From JAYOEY01 sp038116945 (GTDB lineage: Bacteria; Pseudomonadota; Alphaproteobacteria; MPNO01; UBA2964): a stretch of 64,000 bases of DNA. Of the stretch, positions 1 to 8,135 are shown piece after piece. Positions within the stretch are counted from its first letter, which is position 1. Each line of letters begins with the position of its first letter. The stretch is from the NCBI GenBank assembly GCA_038116945.1, contig JAYOEY010000003.1, forward strand, positions 186,001-250,000. Reading direction: 5' to 3'. A program made the translations under genes and the position numbers. Under the pieces are notes generated by a model. That model did not search any database, was not told where the DNA came from, and saw only the letters and a program-made list of their open reading frames with translations.

Positions 1-1232
1 ACGTCGAGATCGCGGCCCCACGGCATTTCCTCGAGCGCGATCAGGTTGCGGCGGCGCACCGCTAGCCGGCTCATGCCCATCTCTTCGGCGATGGCGTCCA
101 TCAGGCGCTCGCGTACGAAGGTGCTTTCGAAACGGCCGGGTGAACGGTAGGTCGCCGCCGGCGTCTTGTTGGTCAGGCAGAAATGGCAGACCGAGCGGTA
201 GTTGGGAATACGGTACGGGCCGGGCAACGTGCCGGTCGTCATGTTGGCGACGCGCGTGCCGTGGGTACGGATATAGCCGCCCTGATCGAGCCACAGCTCG
301 TCGTCGATCGCCACCACCTCGCCGTCCTCGGCGACGGCGGCGCGGATTTTGTGGCGCTGCTGGCGCGACTGGTTGGCGGCCGTCAGATGTTCCTGCCGGT
401 CCTCGATCCATTTGACCGGCCGGTCGAGCCGCATCGCGGCGACGCAGACCAGCACGTCCTCGGGGTAAAGCTCGCCCCTGATCCCGAACCCGCCGCCGGT
501 GTGACCCTCGTACAGATGCACGCCCGACGCGGGCCGGTTCAGCATGCGGCAGAGGGTCTCGCGGTTGCGGTGCGGGACCTTGGCGGCGCCATGCATTTCC
601 AGCACGTCGCGCGCCGCGTCGTAGCGCCCGACCGAGCCGCGGCATTCCAGCGGTACGCCCGAATGGCGGCCGACCTTTACATCCACCTCGACGATTTTGT
701 AGGCCTCGGCAAAGCTCTTCTCGATATCGCCATAGCCCTGCTCGACCACGGCGGCCTCGGTTGTCTGGCCGTCCTTGAAGTCCTGCGGCGGGTCGTCGGC
801 ATTGACCAGCACCGGCAGCGGCTCCAGGTCCAGTTCGACCAGCTCGGCAGCGTCCTCGGCGATATAGGCGTCCTCGGCGAACACCGCGGCAACCGGATCG
901 CCGACATAGCGCACCCGTTCGCGCGCCAGCGCGTACTGGCGGAACAGGGCGAGCTGCGGGTTCGACCCTTCGCGGAAATCGATCGGCGGAATGTCGGCGA
1001 TATCGTCCGACGTCCATACCGCGACCACGCCCGGCAGCGCCTTCGCCGCCGCAATGTCGATCCCCTTGATAAGCCCGTGCGCGATGGGCGAGCGCACCAC
1101 CCGCATGTGAAGCTGGTCGGGAAAATTGACGTCGCCGACGAACCGGGCCCTGCCCGAAATCAGCGGCGGGTCTTCGAGCCGGTTAACGCTGTCGCCGAGA
1201 TGGCCCAGCATGTCGTTTCTCTGCGTAGCCAT
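1..1232 (-). CDS. xanthine dehydrogenase family, molybdopterin-binding large subunit (3' end cut off by window)
   Basis: Catalytic large subunit of a CoxL/XdhB-type molybdenum hydroxylase, which would hydroxylate a carbon of an aromatic or N-heterocyclic substrate using water. Reading from 1232 toward base 1, the frame stays open to the window edge, so the C-terminus with the catalytic glutamate lies outside. Visible family features are the N-terminal RLEDPPLISG segment, YVGDPVAAVFAEDAYIAEDA, and the TGGGFGIRGELYPED Moco-binding segment. Its start overlaps the stop of the 2Fe-2S subunit by one base (TGATG), so the two are translationally coupled. The sequence closely follows the complete paralogue at 3884-6181, which suggests a duplication. 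The substrate is unknown. Confidence 0.9.
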   Translation of the reverse strand, partial: MATQRNDMLGHLGDSVNRLEDPPLISGRARFVGDVNFPDQLHMRVVRSPIAHGLIKGIDIAAAKALPGVVAVWTSDDIADIPPIDFREGSNPQLALFRQYALARERVRYVGDPVAAVFAEDAYIAEDAAELVELDLEPLPVLVNADDPPQDFKDGQTTEAAVVEQGYGDIEKSFAEAYKIVEVDVKVGRHSGVPLECRGSVGRYDAARDVLEMHGAAKVPHRNRETLCRMLNRPASGVHLYEGHTGGGFGIRGELYPEDVLVCVAAMRLDRPVKWIEDRQEHLTAANQSRQQRHKIRAAVAEDGEVVAIDDELWLDQGGYIRTHGTRVANMTTGTLPGPYRIPNYRSVCHFCLTNKTPAATYRSPGRFESTFVRERLMDAIAEEMGMSRLAVRRRNLIALEEMPWGRDLD

Positions 1233-1711
1233 CAGGCGCTCTTCATCTTGTCGCGGGCTTCGCGCACCGCCTTGATGATGTTCTGGTAACCGGTGCAGCG
1301 GCACAGGTTCGACGCCAGCGCGTCGTTGAGCTCTTCGTCGCCGATATCGGGATTGGCCTCCAGCACGCCGGTCGCCAGCATCAGGAAGCCGGGGGTGCAG
1401 TAGCCGCACTGCAGCGCGTGATTGTCGGTGAAGGCCTGCTGCAGGGGATGCAGCCGGTCGCCATCGGCCAGCCCTTCGACGGTGCGGATCTTCTTTCCCT
1501 GTGCCTGGATGCCGAACATCAGGCAGGAACGCACCGGTTCGCCGTCGATCAGCACGGTGCAGGCGCCGCAGACGCCGTGTTCGCAACCCAGATGGGTGCC
1601 GGTCTGATGACAGTCGTCGCGGATCACGTCGGCCAGCGTCTTGCGGGGTTCCACCGTCGCGCTGTAATCGCGCCCGTTGATGTTGAGACTTATCTCGACC
1701 TTGTCAGCCAT
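1232..1711 (-). CDS. (2Fe-2S)-binding small subunit of a molybdenum hydroxylase (CoxS type)
   Basis: Electron-transfer subunit of the hydroxylase trimer, 159 residues, the usual size. A plant-ferredoxin-type N-terminal domain holds the first cluster (GCEHGVCGAC followed by a later Cys at about residue 63). A helical C-terminal domain holds the second cluster (QCGYCTPGF and NLCRCTGYQ). It lies 6 bases after the FAD subunit and overlaps the large subunit by one base, so the order is FAD, FeS, Moco subunit in one operon. It is cytoplasmic, with no signal peptide. It passes electrons from the Moco subunit to the FAD subunit. Confidence 0.95.
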   Translation of the reverse strand: MADKVEISLNINGRDYSATVEPRKTLADVIRDDCHQTGTHLGCEHGVCGACTVLIDGEPVRSCLMFGIQAQGKKIRTVEGLADGDRLHPLQQAFTDNHALQCGYCTPGFLMLATGVLEANPDIGDEELNDALASNLCRCTGYQNIIKAVREARDKMKSA

Positions 1712-1717
1712 GTGTCC

Positions 1718-2578
1718 TTACCCCTTCGCCGCATCGTCGAGCGCACGGCGTACCATCGCGCGTACCAGGTCGCGCCGGTAATCGGCCGTGTTCTGCGCGT
1801 CTTCCATCGGATCGACCGCCCTGGACGCGGCATCCGCCGCCGCGTCGAACGCCGCCGGCCCCGCCGCCTGCCCGTTCAGCGCGGCCTCGGCCTCGGTAAT
1901 CCGCCTCGGCCGGTCCTCCGCCCCGCCGAGCCCGACGCGGGCATCCGCGATCCTGCCGTCCACCTCGCGATAGCACACGACCGCCATGGCGATGGCGAAA
2001 TCGCCGGCCCGGCGGCTGAATTCCTGAAAACCGACCTTCGCGTCCATCGGCAGCTTGGGGATGCGCACCTCGGCCAGCAGCTCGTCTTCGGCCAGCGCGG
2101 TCGACATCACCCCTTCGAAATAGTCCGCCGCCGGGATGAGCCGTTCGCCGCCCGACGATTTCGCGACCATCGTCGCATCCATCGTCGCCGCCACGGCGCA
2201 CCATTCGGACGCCGGATCGGCATGGGCAACGGAGCCGCAGAACGTGCCGCGCAGGCGGATCGGCAGATGCGCGATCTTCGCCACGACCTTGGTCAGCAGC
2301 GCGCCCGTCGGGCAGGCGCAGACCTGCTCGTGAAACGCCGCGTGCCTGACCCGCGCGCCGATGGCAATGACATCGCCCGCGGTCGAGATTGCGTCGAGCC
2401 CCTCGACATTGTTGATATCGATCAGATGCGGCGGCTTGGCGAGCCGGAACGCCATGGTCGGCACCAGACTCTGGCCGCCCGCGAGGATGCGCCCGTCCTC
2501 CGGCGCGTACTGCGCCAGCAGCGCGACCGTCTCATCGACGGTCGTCGGCGCGTGATAGGTAAAAGCGGCGGGTTTCAT
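1718..2578 (-). CDS. FAD-binding medium subunit of a molybdenum hydroxylase (CoxM type)
   Basis: FAD subunit, 286 residues, the normal CoxM length. The first FAD loop GGQSL is near residue 36, and the second, TFCGSVAHADP, is near residue 112. The C-terminal CO dehydrogenase flavoprotein domain ends with an ADYRRDLVRAMVRRAL helix typical of the family. It is the first gene of the FAD-FeS-Moco operon that runs off the left edge. A REP-like palindrome lies upstream, between it and the decarboxylase-like gene, so it may be co-transcribed with that gene or have its own promoter. Confidence 0.93.
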   Translation of the reverse strand: MKPAAFTYHAPTTVDETVALLAQYAPEDGRILAGGQSLVPTMAFRLAKPPHLIDINNVEGLDAISTAGDVIAIGARVRHAAFHEQVCACPTGALLTKVVAKIAHLPIRLRGTFCGSVAHADPASEWCAVAATMDATMVAKSSGGERLIPAADYFEGVMSTALAEDELLAEVRIPKLPMDAKVGFQEFSRRAGDFAIAMAVVCYREVDGRIADARVGLGGAEDRPRRITEAEAALNGQAAGPAAFDAAADAASRAVDPMEDAQNTADYRRDLVRAMVRRALDDAAKG

Positions 2579-2672
2579 GCGTTTCTTTCATGTTTATCGG
2601 AGGCGCATAAATGCCCCAGAACGGCGGGCGCGTAAAGGGTGGGGGTCGCCGCTTACCCAACAACATTGATTT

Positions 2673-2756
2673 GTCATGCCCGGGCCCGGACCCGGGCATC
2701 TTGTGCGGACTGGAGCGAAATCGGCAGGAGATCGCCGGGACAAGCCCGGCGATGAC
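2673..2756. repeat. REP-like inverted repeat, family A copy 1
   Basis: The element starts with GTCATGCCCGGG and ends with CCCGGCGATGAC, so its two ends are inverted. The first half is itself a hairpin (CCCGGGCCCGGACCCGGG). It fills most of the gap between two minus-strand genes. Copies of the same design occur at 3801-3869, 7953-8035 and, as a half element, 61025-61047. Confidence 0.75.
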
Positions 2757-2782
2757 GAACATGATTAGGGCGTCCGCGTTCC

Positions 2783-3769
2783 CTAAACCCGGAAGACGTC
2801 GCCGCGCTTGCGGCCCTGATCGACCGACAGGAACAGCTCGTCGAGCGGGATCTCGCGGCGGATCATTCCCTGCTCGTGGGAGTATTTCACCATCTGGGTC
2901 AGCAGGTGGACGTTCTTTTCCGTCATGCCGTATTCCCACGGGTCCTTGCCCATCAGCTCTTCCTGCTCCTCCCACGCCTCGCGATACCAGGCGAGCGGCA
3001 CGATGCGCGGATTGACCATGCGCTTCATGGCGAGCGCCTTGGCCTCGTTGAAGGCATGGAACAGGTTGATCGGCACCCAGGGGTGTTCCTCGACGATTTC
3101 ACGCTTGATGCCCATCACATGCATGATCGGGAACATCTGCGTGCGCCGGTAGAACTCGATTTCTTCCTGCTTGAAATTGGGGAACAGGCGGCCGACGCGC
3201 GGGTCGCCGTCGACGATCGGCTGGATCAGGTCGGGATGCAGGCAGGCGTCGATCTCGCCATCCATCAGCATCTGCTCGCAGGTCTGGTCGTCGGCCATAC
3301 GGGAAAGCTTCAGCCCGGGCGGCGGCTCGAACTCGATGCTCTCGTCCAGCTCCGCCAGCCATTCGCATTCGCGGTGCGGCACGCCGTACTCGTGCTCGAG
3401 GATGCCGCGCATCCAGAGCTGCGCCGAGGACTGGTACTGCTTCACGCCGATCTTCTTGCCGATCAGGTCGGTCGGCTTCTCGATCCCCTTGGTCGTGTTG
3501 ATAAAGATAAAACCGTGGCGGAAGCGCCGGTGCAGGAACACCGGGATGCCCTCGAACGGCAGGTCCTGATCGCGCGCCACCAGGTAGGAGGATGACGAGG
3601 TTTCGGCGACGTCGAAATCCCGGTTGCGCAGGAACCGCCAGTGCCGCGTCGTCGAATCCATCTTGGTCAGCACGTTGAGCTCGATGCCGTCGGGCTGCAC
3701 GCTGCCTTCCTTGAGGGCGCGGACGATCTCGTAATCGCCCATCGCCAGGGTGAGTTTCAGTCTGGCCAT
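2783..3769 (-). CDS. 4,5-dihydroxyphthalate decarboxylase / substrate-binding-protein-like protein (paralogue 1)
   Basis: A 328-residue protein with the periplasmic-binding-protein type 2 fold seen in 4,5-dihydroxyphthalate decarboxylase (Pht5) and in NMT1/TauA-like SBPs. There is no signal peptide: the N-terminus MARLKLTLAMGDYEIV begins directly with a beta strand. A cytoplasmic enzyme is therefore more likely than a transporter component. Family markers are FDVAETSSSSYLV near residue 53, PVFLHRRFRHG near 76, and FPIMHVMGIKRE near 213. It lies between two molybdenum hydroxylase gene sets on the same strand, which suggests a step in the same aromatic-acid pathway. Two divergent paralogues occur at 18464 and 46689. 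The exact reaction is not determinable. Confidence 0.75.
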   Translation of the reverse strand: MARLKLTLAMGDYEIVRALKEGSVQPDGIELNVLTKMDSTTRHWRFLRNRDFDVAETSSSSYLVARDQDLPFEGIPVFLHRRFRHGFIFINTTKGIEKPTDLIGKKIGVKQYQSSAQLWMRGILEHEYGVPHRECEWLAELDESIEFEPPPGLKLSRMADDQTCEQMLMDGEIDACLHPDLIQPIVDGDPRVGRLFPNFKQEEIEFYRRTQMFPIMHVMGIKREIVEEHPWVPINLFHAFNEAKALAMKRMVNPRIVPLAWYREAWEEQEELMGKDPWEYGMTEKNVHLLTQMVKYSHEQGMIRREIPLDELFLSVDQGRKRGDVFRV

Positions 3770-3800
3770 AATTTTTCCGTTCTATCCGTTATCTTGAACT

Positions 3801-3869
3801 GTCGCCCCGGACTTGATCCGGGGTCCAGTCACCGGTTGCCTCTGGACCCCGGATCAAGTCCGGGGTGAC
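3801..3869. repeat. REP-like inverted repeat, family A copy 2
   Basis: Two 28-base arms (3801-3828 and 3842-3869) are reverse complements with one mismatch, separated by 13 bases. Each arm contains CCCCGGACTTGATCCGGGG. The element lies between two minus-strand genes and could form a strong hairpin in their transcript. Confidence 0.85.
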
Positions 3870-3883
3870 AACCGAGCGTGTCA

Positions 3884-6181
3884 TTAACTTTCGTGCGTTT
3901 CCCGCCCCCGCAATATTTCCCGGATGCGCTGCGGCGTCACCGGCAGCCTTGTAATTGCGCCGGGGATGCCGAGCGCCTCGTCGATCGCGCCGGCGATTGC
4001 CGCGCCTGCGCCGTTGATCCCGCCCTCGCCGCCGCCCTTGAGGCCCAGCGAATTGTGCGGGCTCGGCGCGTCCTCGGTCACCAGGCATTCGGTATCGGGC
4101 GCGCAGTCGAGCGTCGGCAGCAGATAATCGGCGAAGGTCACCGCCAGCGGATTGCCTTCCGCGTCGTAGGCGAACTCCTCGTACAGCGCGCCGCCGATCC
4201 CCTGCAGGGTGCCGCCAACCAGCTGTCCTTCCAGCGTGTTCATGTTGACCGCGCGGCCGACATCGTAGGCGACCAGAAAGCGCTCGACTTTTATACCGCC
4301 GGTATCGGGGTCCACCTTCGCGACCGCAAAATGGATGCCGTAGGGGAAGGTGGTTTCGTCGGTGGTGTGGAATCCTTCGGTGGCGAGCGCATCGCCGCGA
4401 CGCCTGGCGATCTCCCCCAACGTCACCGATGCGCCATCCGGCTGATCGGCGCGGAACACCACGCCGCCCGCGATATCGAGCTCGTCGGGTTCCGCCTGCA
4501 ACAGCTCCGCCGCCGTCCCCAGCGCCTTTTCGCGCAGCAATACGGCCGTTTCATGCACCGCGCTGCCGGTCATCACGGTCGCCCGCGCCGCATGCGCGCC
4601 GATGCCGTAGGGGATCGCATCGGTCTGGCCATGCAGCACGCGGACGGCCGACAGCTCGACGCCCAGCGCCGCCGCGCAGATCTGGCCCATCGTGGTCTCG
4701 AAGCCCTGGCCAAGCGACGCGCCGCCGGTCAGCACGGTGACGGTGCCGTCCTCCCCGACGCTGATACGCGCGCCGTCCTTGGGACCGCGCCCGGATTCCT
4801 CGACGAACACGCCGATGCCCGCGCCGACCATCTCGCCGTTCGCCCGCCTTGCGGCGAGTTCGGCCTGCAGTTTGTCCCATTTCAGGTAGTCGAGCGCCTT
4901 GTCGAGCAGCAGCGGATAATCGCCGGTATCGAGCAGCAGGTTCTCAACCTCCGGCTCGTCGAAATCGATGGAGAACGGCATGTCGGCGGCAGTGATCAGA
5001 TTGCGGCGGCGCAGCTCTATCCGGTCGATGCCCATCTCCTCGGCCACGGCATCCATCAGCCGCTCGCGGATGAAGGTGCTCTCGAACCGGCCCGGCGCGC
5101 GGTAGGTCGCCGCCGGCGCCTTGTTGGTGAGCCGCAGATGGCACAGCGCGCGATAGGCCGGCACCTTGTAGGCGCCTGTCATCATGCACATGGTGCGGTT
5201 GGGCACGTTGGCCCCATGGGTGCGGATATAGCCGCCCTGGTCGTGCCAGAACTCGACATCGATGCCCTGGATGACGCCCTGCCCGTCGACCGCGATGCGG
5301 GCCCGGTGATGCTGGTTGCGCCCCTGGTTGGCAGCCATCATGTGTTCCTGCCGGTCCTCGATCCACTTGACCGGACGGCCGAACCGCTTCGCGGCGACCA
5401 GCACCAGCACGTCCTCGGGATAGAGCTCGCCCCTGATGCCGAACCCGCCGCCGGTATGGCCTTCATGCAGCACGATTTTGTCGGGATCGATCCCGAGCAT
5501 GCGGACCAGCGTATCGCGGTTGCGGTGCGGTACCTTCGCGGCGCCGTAGAGCCGCAGCGTTTCGGTCTCCGCTTCCCACACGCCGAGCGCACCGCGGCAT
5601 TCCATCGGCACGCCGGAATGACGTCCGGTAAACAGATCCAGATCGATCACCCGATGCGCGCCGGCGAACGCCGCCTCGACGTCGCCGAACGTATGGGTCA
5701 TCAGCGCGGCTTCCGACGACAGGCCCGGCTCGAACTCGCCCGGCTCGTCGTCGCCTGACGCAATGACGCGCAGCGGCTCGACATCCAGCTCGATCAGCTC
5801 GGCGGCATCCTCGGCGATATAGGGATCTTCGGCGAACACGGCGGCCACCGGGTCGCCGACATAGCGCATCCGGTCGCGCGCCAGACAGTGCTGGCGGAAC
5901 GGCTTCAGATTGTCGGCCGAGCGGTCGGCGCGGAAATCGATCGGCGGCAGGTCGGCAATGTCGTCATGCGTCCACACCGCGACGACGCCCGGCAGCGCTT
6001 TCGCCGCCGTCGTATCGATTGACCGTATTTCGGCATGGGCCCAGGGCGCGCGCAGGATGCGCATGTGAAGCTGATCGGGAAAATCGATATCCGCCGCATA
6101 ACGTCCCTGCCCGGTAATCAGCGGCCCGTCTTCCAGCCGCGGCAGCCGGTCTCCCAGCGCAATTTTTTTCTGTGTCGCCAT
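3884..6181 (-). CDS. xanthine dehydrogenase family, molybdopterin-binding large subunit (complete)
   Basis: Complete CoxL/XdhB-type Moco subunit of 765 residues. The domain order is the aldehyde oxidase a/b hammerhead (about 20-125) followed by the two molybdopterin-binding domains (about 145-750). Visible motifs are TGGGFGIRGELYPED near 243, GGASLGQGFETT near 480, and the C-terminal GLKGGGEGGING that carries the catalytic glutamate. No dedicated FeS or FAD gene is adjacent. It is the first gene of a minus-strand run with the decarboxylase-like gene and the FAD/FeS/Moco trio, so it may share those small subunits. It is divergent from the isochorismatase-like gene across a repeat-rich gap. Confidence 0.93.
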   Translation of the reverse strand: MATQKKIALGDRLPRLEDGPLITGQGRYAADIDFPDQLHMRILRAPWAHAEIRSIDTTAAKALPGVVAVWTHDDIADLPPIDFRADRSADNLKPFRQHCLARDRMRYVGDPVAAVFAEDPYIAEDAAELIELDVEPLRVIASGDDEPGEFEPGLSSEAALMTHTFGDVEAAFAGAHRVIDLDLFTGRHSGVPMECRGALGVWEAETETLRLYGAAKVPHRNRDTLVRMLGIDPDKIVLHEGHTGGGFGIRGELYPEDVLVLVAAKRFGRPVKWIEDRQEHMMAANQGRNQHHRARIAVDGQGVIQGIDVEFWHDQGGYIRTHGANVPNRTMCMMTGAYKVPAYRALCHLRLTNKAPAATYRAPGRFESTFIRERLMDAVAEEMGIDRIELRRRNLITAADMPFSIDFDEPEVENLLLDTGDYPLLLDKALDYLKWDKLQAELAARRANGEMVGAGIGVFVEESGRGPKDGARISVGEDGTVTVLTGGASLGQGFETTMGQICAAALGVELSAVRVLHGQTDAIPYGIGAHAARATVMTGSAVHETAVLLREKALGTAAELLQAEPDELDIAGGVVFRADQPDGASVTLGEIARRRGDALATEGFHTTDETTFPYGIHFAVAKVDPDTGGIKVERFLVAYDVGRAVNMNTLEGQLVGGTLQGIGGALYEEFAYDAEGNPLAVTFADYLLPTLDCAPDTECLVTEDAPSPHNSLGLKGGGEGGINGAGAAIAGAIDEALGIPGAITRLPVTPQRIREILRGRETHES

Positions 6182-6255
6182 GGGGGATAGATGCCTGAAG
6201 ACGGGCTGTCCGTCAAAGGGGCATGGAGACCTCTCCCGCAGCAGCAGGGGATTAA

Positions 6256-6360
6256 CCCCCTCCCCGACCCTCCCCCAGAATTGGGGGAGGGAGTCTCCAT
6301 CCGTGTCTCCGCAACGAAGGGGTCCCCTCCCCCGCGAACGGGGGAGGGTCAGGGAGGGGG
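6256..6360. repeat. CCCTCCCC/GGGGAGGG inverted pair, family B copy 1
   Basis: An inverted pair of about 37-base elements (6256-6292 and 6324-6360). Each is a hairpin of CCCTCCCCC and GGGGGAGGG around a short loop. The element fills the divergent intergenic region between the Moco subunit and the isochorismatase-like gene. A second copy of the family lies at 11400-11535. Confidence 0.8.
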
Positions 6361-6445
6361 CAGAGTCCAGTCATCCGCCGCCTTCCCCCCTCCCCGCATT
6401 GCCTGTATCTCTGTCGCAAACGGATCAATCAGGGAGACATTGCCC

Positions 6446-7111
6446 ATGGCGGCGATATCGCGGCTGGAACCGACATTGGGGCCGGACCATACGGGTCTGG
6501 TGCTGTTCGACACGCTTAACGGCTATCTGCATTCGGGCAATCCCGAGAAAGAGCGGTTTCTCGCCGAGTGCAACATCCTGGAAAACATGACCCGGCTGCT
6601 GGAAGGCGCTAGGGCGGCGGGGCTGACGACTTTCTACCCGATGGGGGCGCATGCGCCGGGCGACGTGGACACGGTGGCGCGGCTCACCGATACCGACATG
6701 GAGCTGCGCCCGCTGACCGATGCGGCGCCCACCATCAAGCCGGGCTTTCACAAGGACTCGACCGCCGCCGAGATCGCGCCCGAGCTGGCCCCGGCGGACG
6801 GCGACGTGATGATCCCCAAGCATCGCTGGAACTCGTTCTTCCAGACCGATCTGGATTTCAATCTGAAAGTGCGCGGCCTCGACACCATCGTCATCGCCGG
6901 CGGCTCGACCGATGTCGGCGTCGCCTCGACCCTGTTTGCAGCGCGCGATCTCGATTACGGCATCGTGGTGGTGTCGGATTGCTGCTATTCGCAGCGCGGC
7001 AACAACAACGAATTCTTTCTCGAGCGCGTGTTCCCGCGCATGGCAAGGGTGATGACCACCGACGAGACGGTGGCGCTGATGAAACAGGGGGCGGAGAAAT
7101 CGAATGGCTGA
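6446..7111 (+). CDS. isochorismatase-family protein lacking the catalytic cysteine
   Basis: A 221-residue cysteine-hydrolase (isochorismatase) fold. The ATG at 6446 is chosen because AGGGAG sits about 9 bases upstream, and longer frames would translate the upstream repeat. Of the family triad, Asp22 (LVLFDTLNG) and Lys125 (PKHRW) are present. The cysteine position in GGSTDVGVAST is Gly158 (codon GGC at 6917-6919) where active members have TNVCV. It overlaps the dienelactone hydrolase gene by 8 bases, so the two are probably translationally coupled. It may act without a thiol nucleophile or be a non-hydrolytic relative. Amidohydrolases of this fold take part in nicotinate and carbamoyl catabolism, but here the role is open. 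Confidence 0.85.
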   Translation: MAAISRLEPTLGPDHTGLVLFDTLNGYLHSGNPEKERFLAECNILENMTRLLEGARAAGLTTFYPMGAHAPGDVDTVARLTDTDMELRPLTDAAPTIKPGFHKDSTAAEIAPELAPADGDVMIPKHRWNSFFQTDLDFNLKVRGLDTIVIAGGSTDVGVASTLFAARDLDYGIVVVSDCCYSQRGNNNEFFLERVFPRMARVMTTDETVALMKQGAEKSNG

Positions 7112-7910
7112 TATCAGGACCGAAGACCTTACGCTCGCCGGCGGGCTGCCGGCGCGGATCGCCTATCCCGCAGACCGGGACGGCCCGGCGCCCGGAATCG
7201 TGCTGATGCATGAGCGCTACGGGCTGGTGCAGCACACGCTCGATCTCGGGGTGCGCTTCGCCGAGGCGGGCTATGTCTGCATCACGCCGGACTGTTTCTT
7301 CCGCCATCCGGATCAGGAGGCGCTGCATGCCGGCGACGCGCGCTACGACATCACCGACGACGAGGCGGCGGAGCATCTCAACACCGCCTGCGAAAGACTG
7401 GAATCGATGGACGAGGTGCTGTCCGACTGCATCGCGGTCAAGGGCGTATGCCAGACCGGCCGCCATCCGCTGGTGCTGGCCGCCCGCCGGCCCGTCGCTG
7501 CGGCGCTGGTATGGTACGGCGCGGCGCAGGATCGCGAGTGGGAGCAGACCGATATCTACCCCACGCCCCTGGCGGACATCATTCCGAAGATCGACTGCCC
7601 GGTCTTCGGCTCGTTCGGCGAGGCCGACCACATGATCTCGCTCGACCACGTGAAGCATCTGCGTGACTGTCTCGAGGAAAACGGCAAGACGTACGAAATC
7701 CACGTCTATAAGGGCGCGCCGCATGGCTGGCTCAACGACACCATGCCGGGCCGCTACCGCCGCGCCCAGGCCGAAGCCGGTCTCGCGGCGCAGTTCGCCT
7801 TTCTGCAGCGCGTATTCTCGCCGGCCTGGGACCGGTCGACGATCAGCTGGGATTTCCACTGCGAGTCGGGCGCGGATTACGATTTCTCTAAGAACGTGCG
7901 GATGGAGTGA
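7104..7910 (+). CDS. dienelactone hydrolase family protein
   Basis: Alpha/beta hydrolase of 268 residues with the dienelactone hydrolase layout: Glu37 (MHERYGL), nucleophile Cys116 (KGVCQTG), Asp175 (GEADHM) and His207 (APHGWL). All four expected catalytic residues are present. The family opens lactones in modified ortho-cleavage pathways. It is cytoplasmic, with no signal peptide. It is coupled to the isochorismatase-fold gene by an 8-base overlap and followed by a REP-like repeat. The neighbouring hydroxylases and decarboxylase-like protein suggest degradation of an aromatic or heteroaromatic compound, but the substrate is inferred only from context. Confidence 0.9.
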   Translation: MADIRTEDLTLAGGLPARIAYPADRDGPAPGIVLMHERYGLVQHTLDLGVRFAEAGYVCITPDCFFRHPDQEALHAGDARYDITDDEAAEHLNTACERLESMDEVLSDCIAVKGVCQTGRHPLVLAARRPVAAALVWYGAAQDREWEQTDIYPTPLADIIPKIDCPVFGSFGEADHMISLDHVKHLRDCLEENGKTYEIHVYKGAPHGWLNDTMPGRYRRAQAEAGLAAQFAFLQRVFSPAWDRSTISWDFHCESGADYDFSKNVRME

Positions 7911-7952
7911 CGGGCAGGGTTAACATCCGCCGATAAATCAATCTCGTCATCC

Positions 7953-8035
7953 GTCATCACCGGACCTGTTCCGGTGATCTCCCGTCAACTGAGCTCCGTT
8001 CGGCGCAAAATGCCCGGAACAGGTCCGGGCATGAC
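7953..8035. repeat. REP-like inverted repeat, family A copy 3
   Basis: The element is bounded by GTCATCACCGGACCTG on the left and CAGGTCCGGGCATGAC on the right, which are imperfect reverse complements. Each half has its own small stem (CACCGG/CCGGTG and GCCCGG/CCGGGC). It lies between the dienelactone hydrolase gene and the next promoter region. Confidence 0.8.
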
Positions 8036-8074
8036 GATCTGAGAGAGAACGGAATCGCAGCTTCCCTAGCCATC

Positions 8075-8096
8075 ATCCCATATTTGGGATAAATCC
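8075..8096. promoter_or_regulatory. candidate operator with three GGGAT-type half sites
   Basis: ATCCCA (8075-8080) and TGGGAT (8085-8090) are perfect inverted 6-base arms around TATT. A third half site, ATCC, follows two bases later. It lies about 40 bases before the start of a hydroxylase gene that is followed by an XRE-type regulator, so it may bind that regulator. This is inference from symmetry and position only. Confidence 0.45.
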
Positions 8097-8135
8097 TGTT
8101 TACGGTACGGAACGGCGAACAGGGACGATATTTCC

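Noticed and set aside
183..1289. Plus-strand open frame at the left edge
   Set aside because: Shadow of the partial Moco subunit, which reads on the minus strand from 1232 and continues off the edge.
3878..5758. Long plus-strand open frame opposite the complete Moco subunit
   Set aside because: Antisense shadow with Arg/Ala/His-rich translation; the minus strand encodes a clear CoxL protein.
6256..6360. Possible CRISPR-like repeat spacing in G/C-rich elements
   Set aside because: Only one inverted pair per site, without regular direct repeats and spacers, and no cas genes are present.
6191..6445. Longer start for the isochorismatase-fold gene
   Set aside because: It would translate the family B repeat; ATG 6446 has a proper ribosome-binding site and the normal N-terminus.
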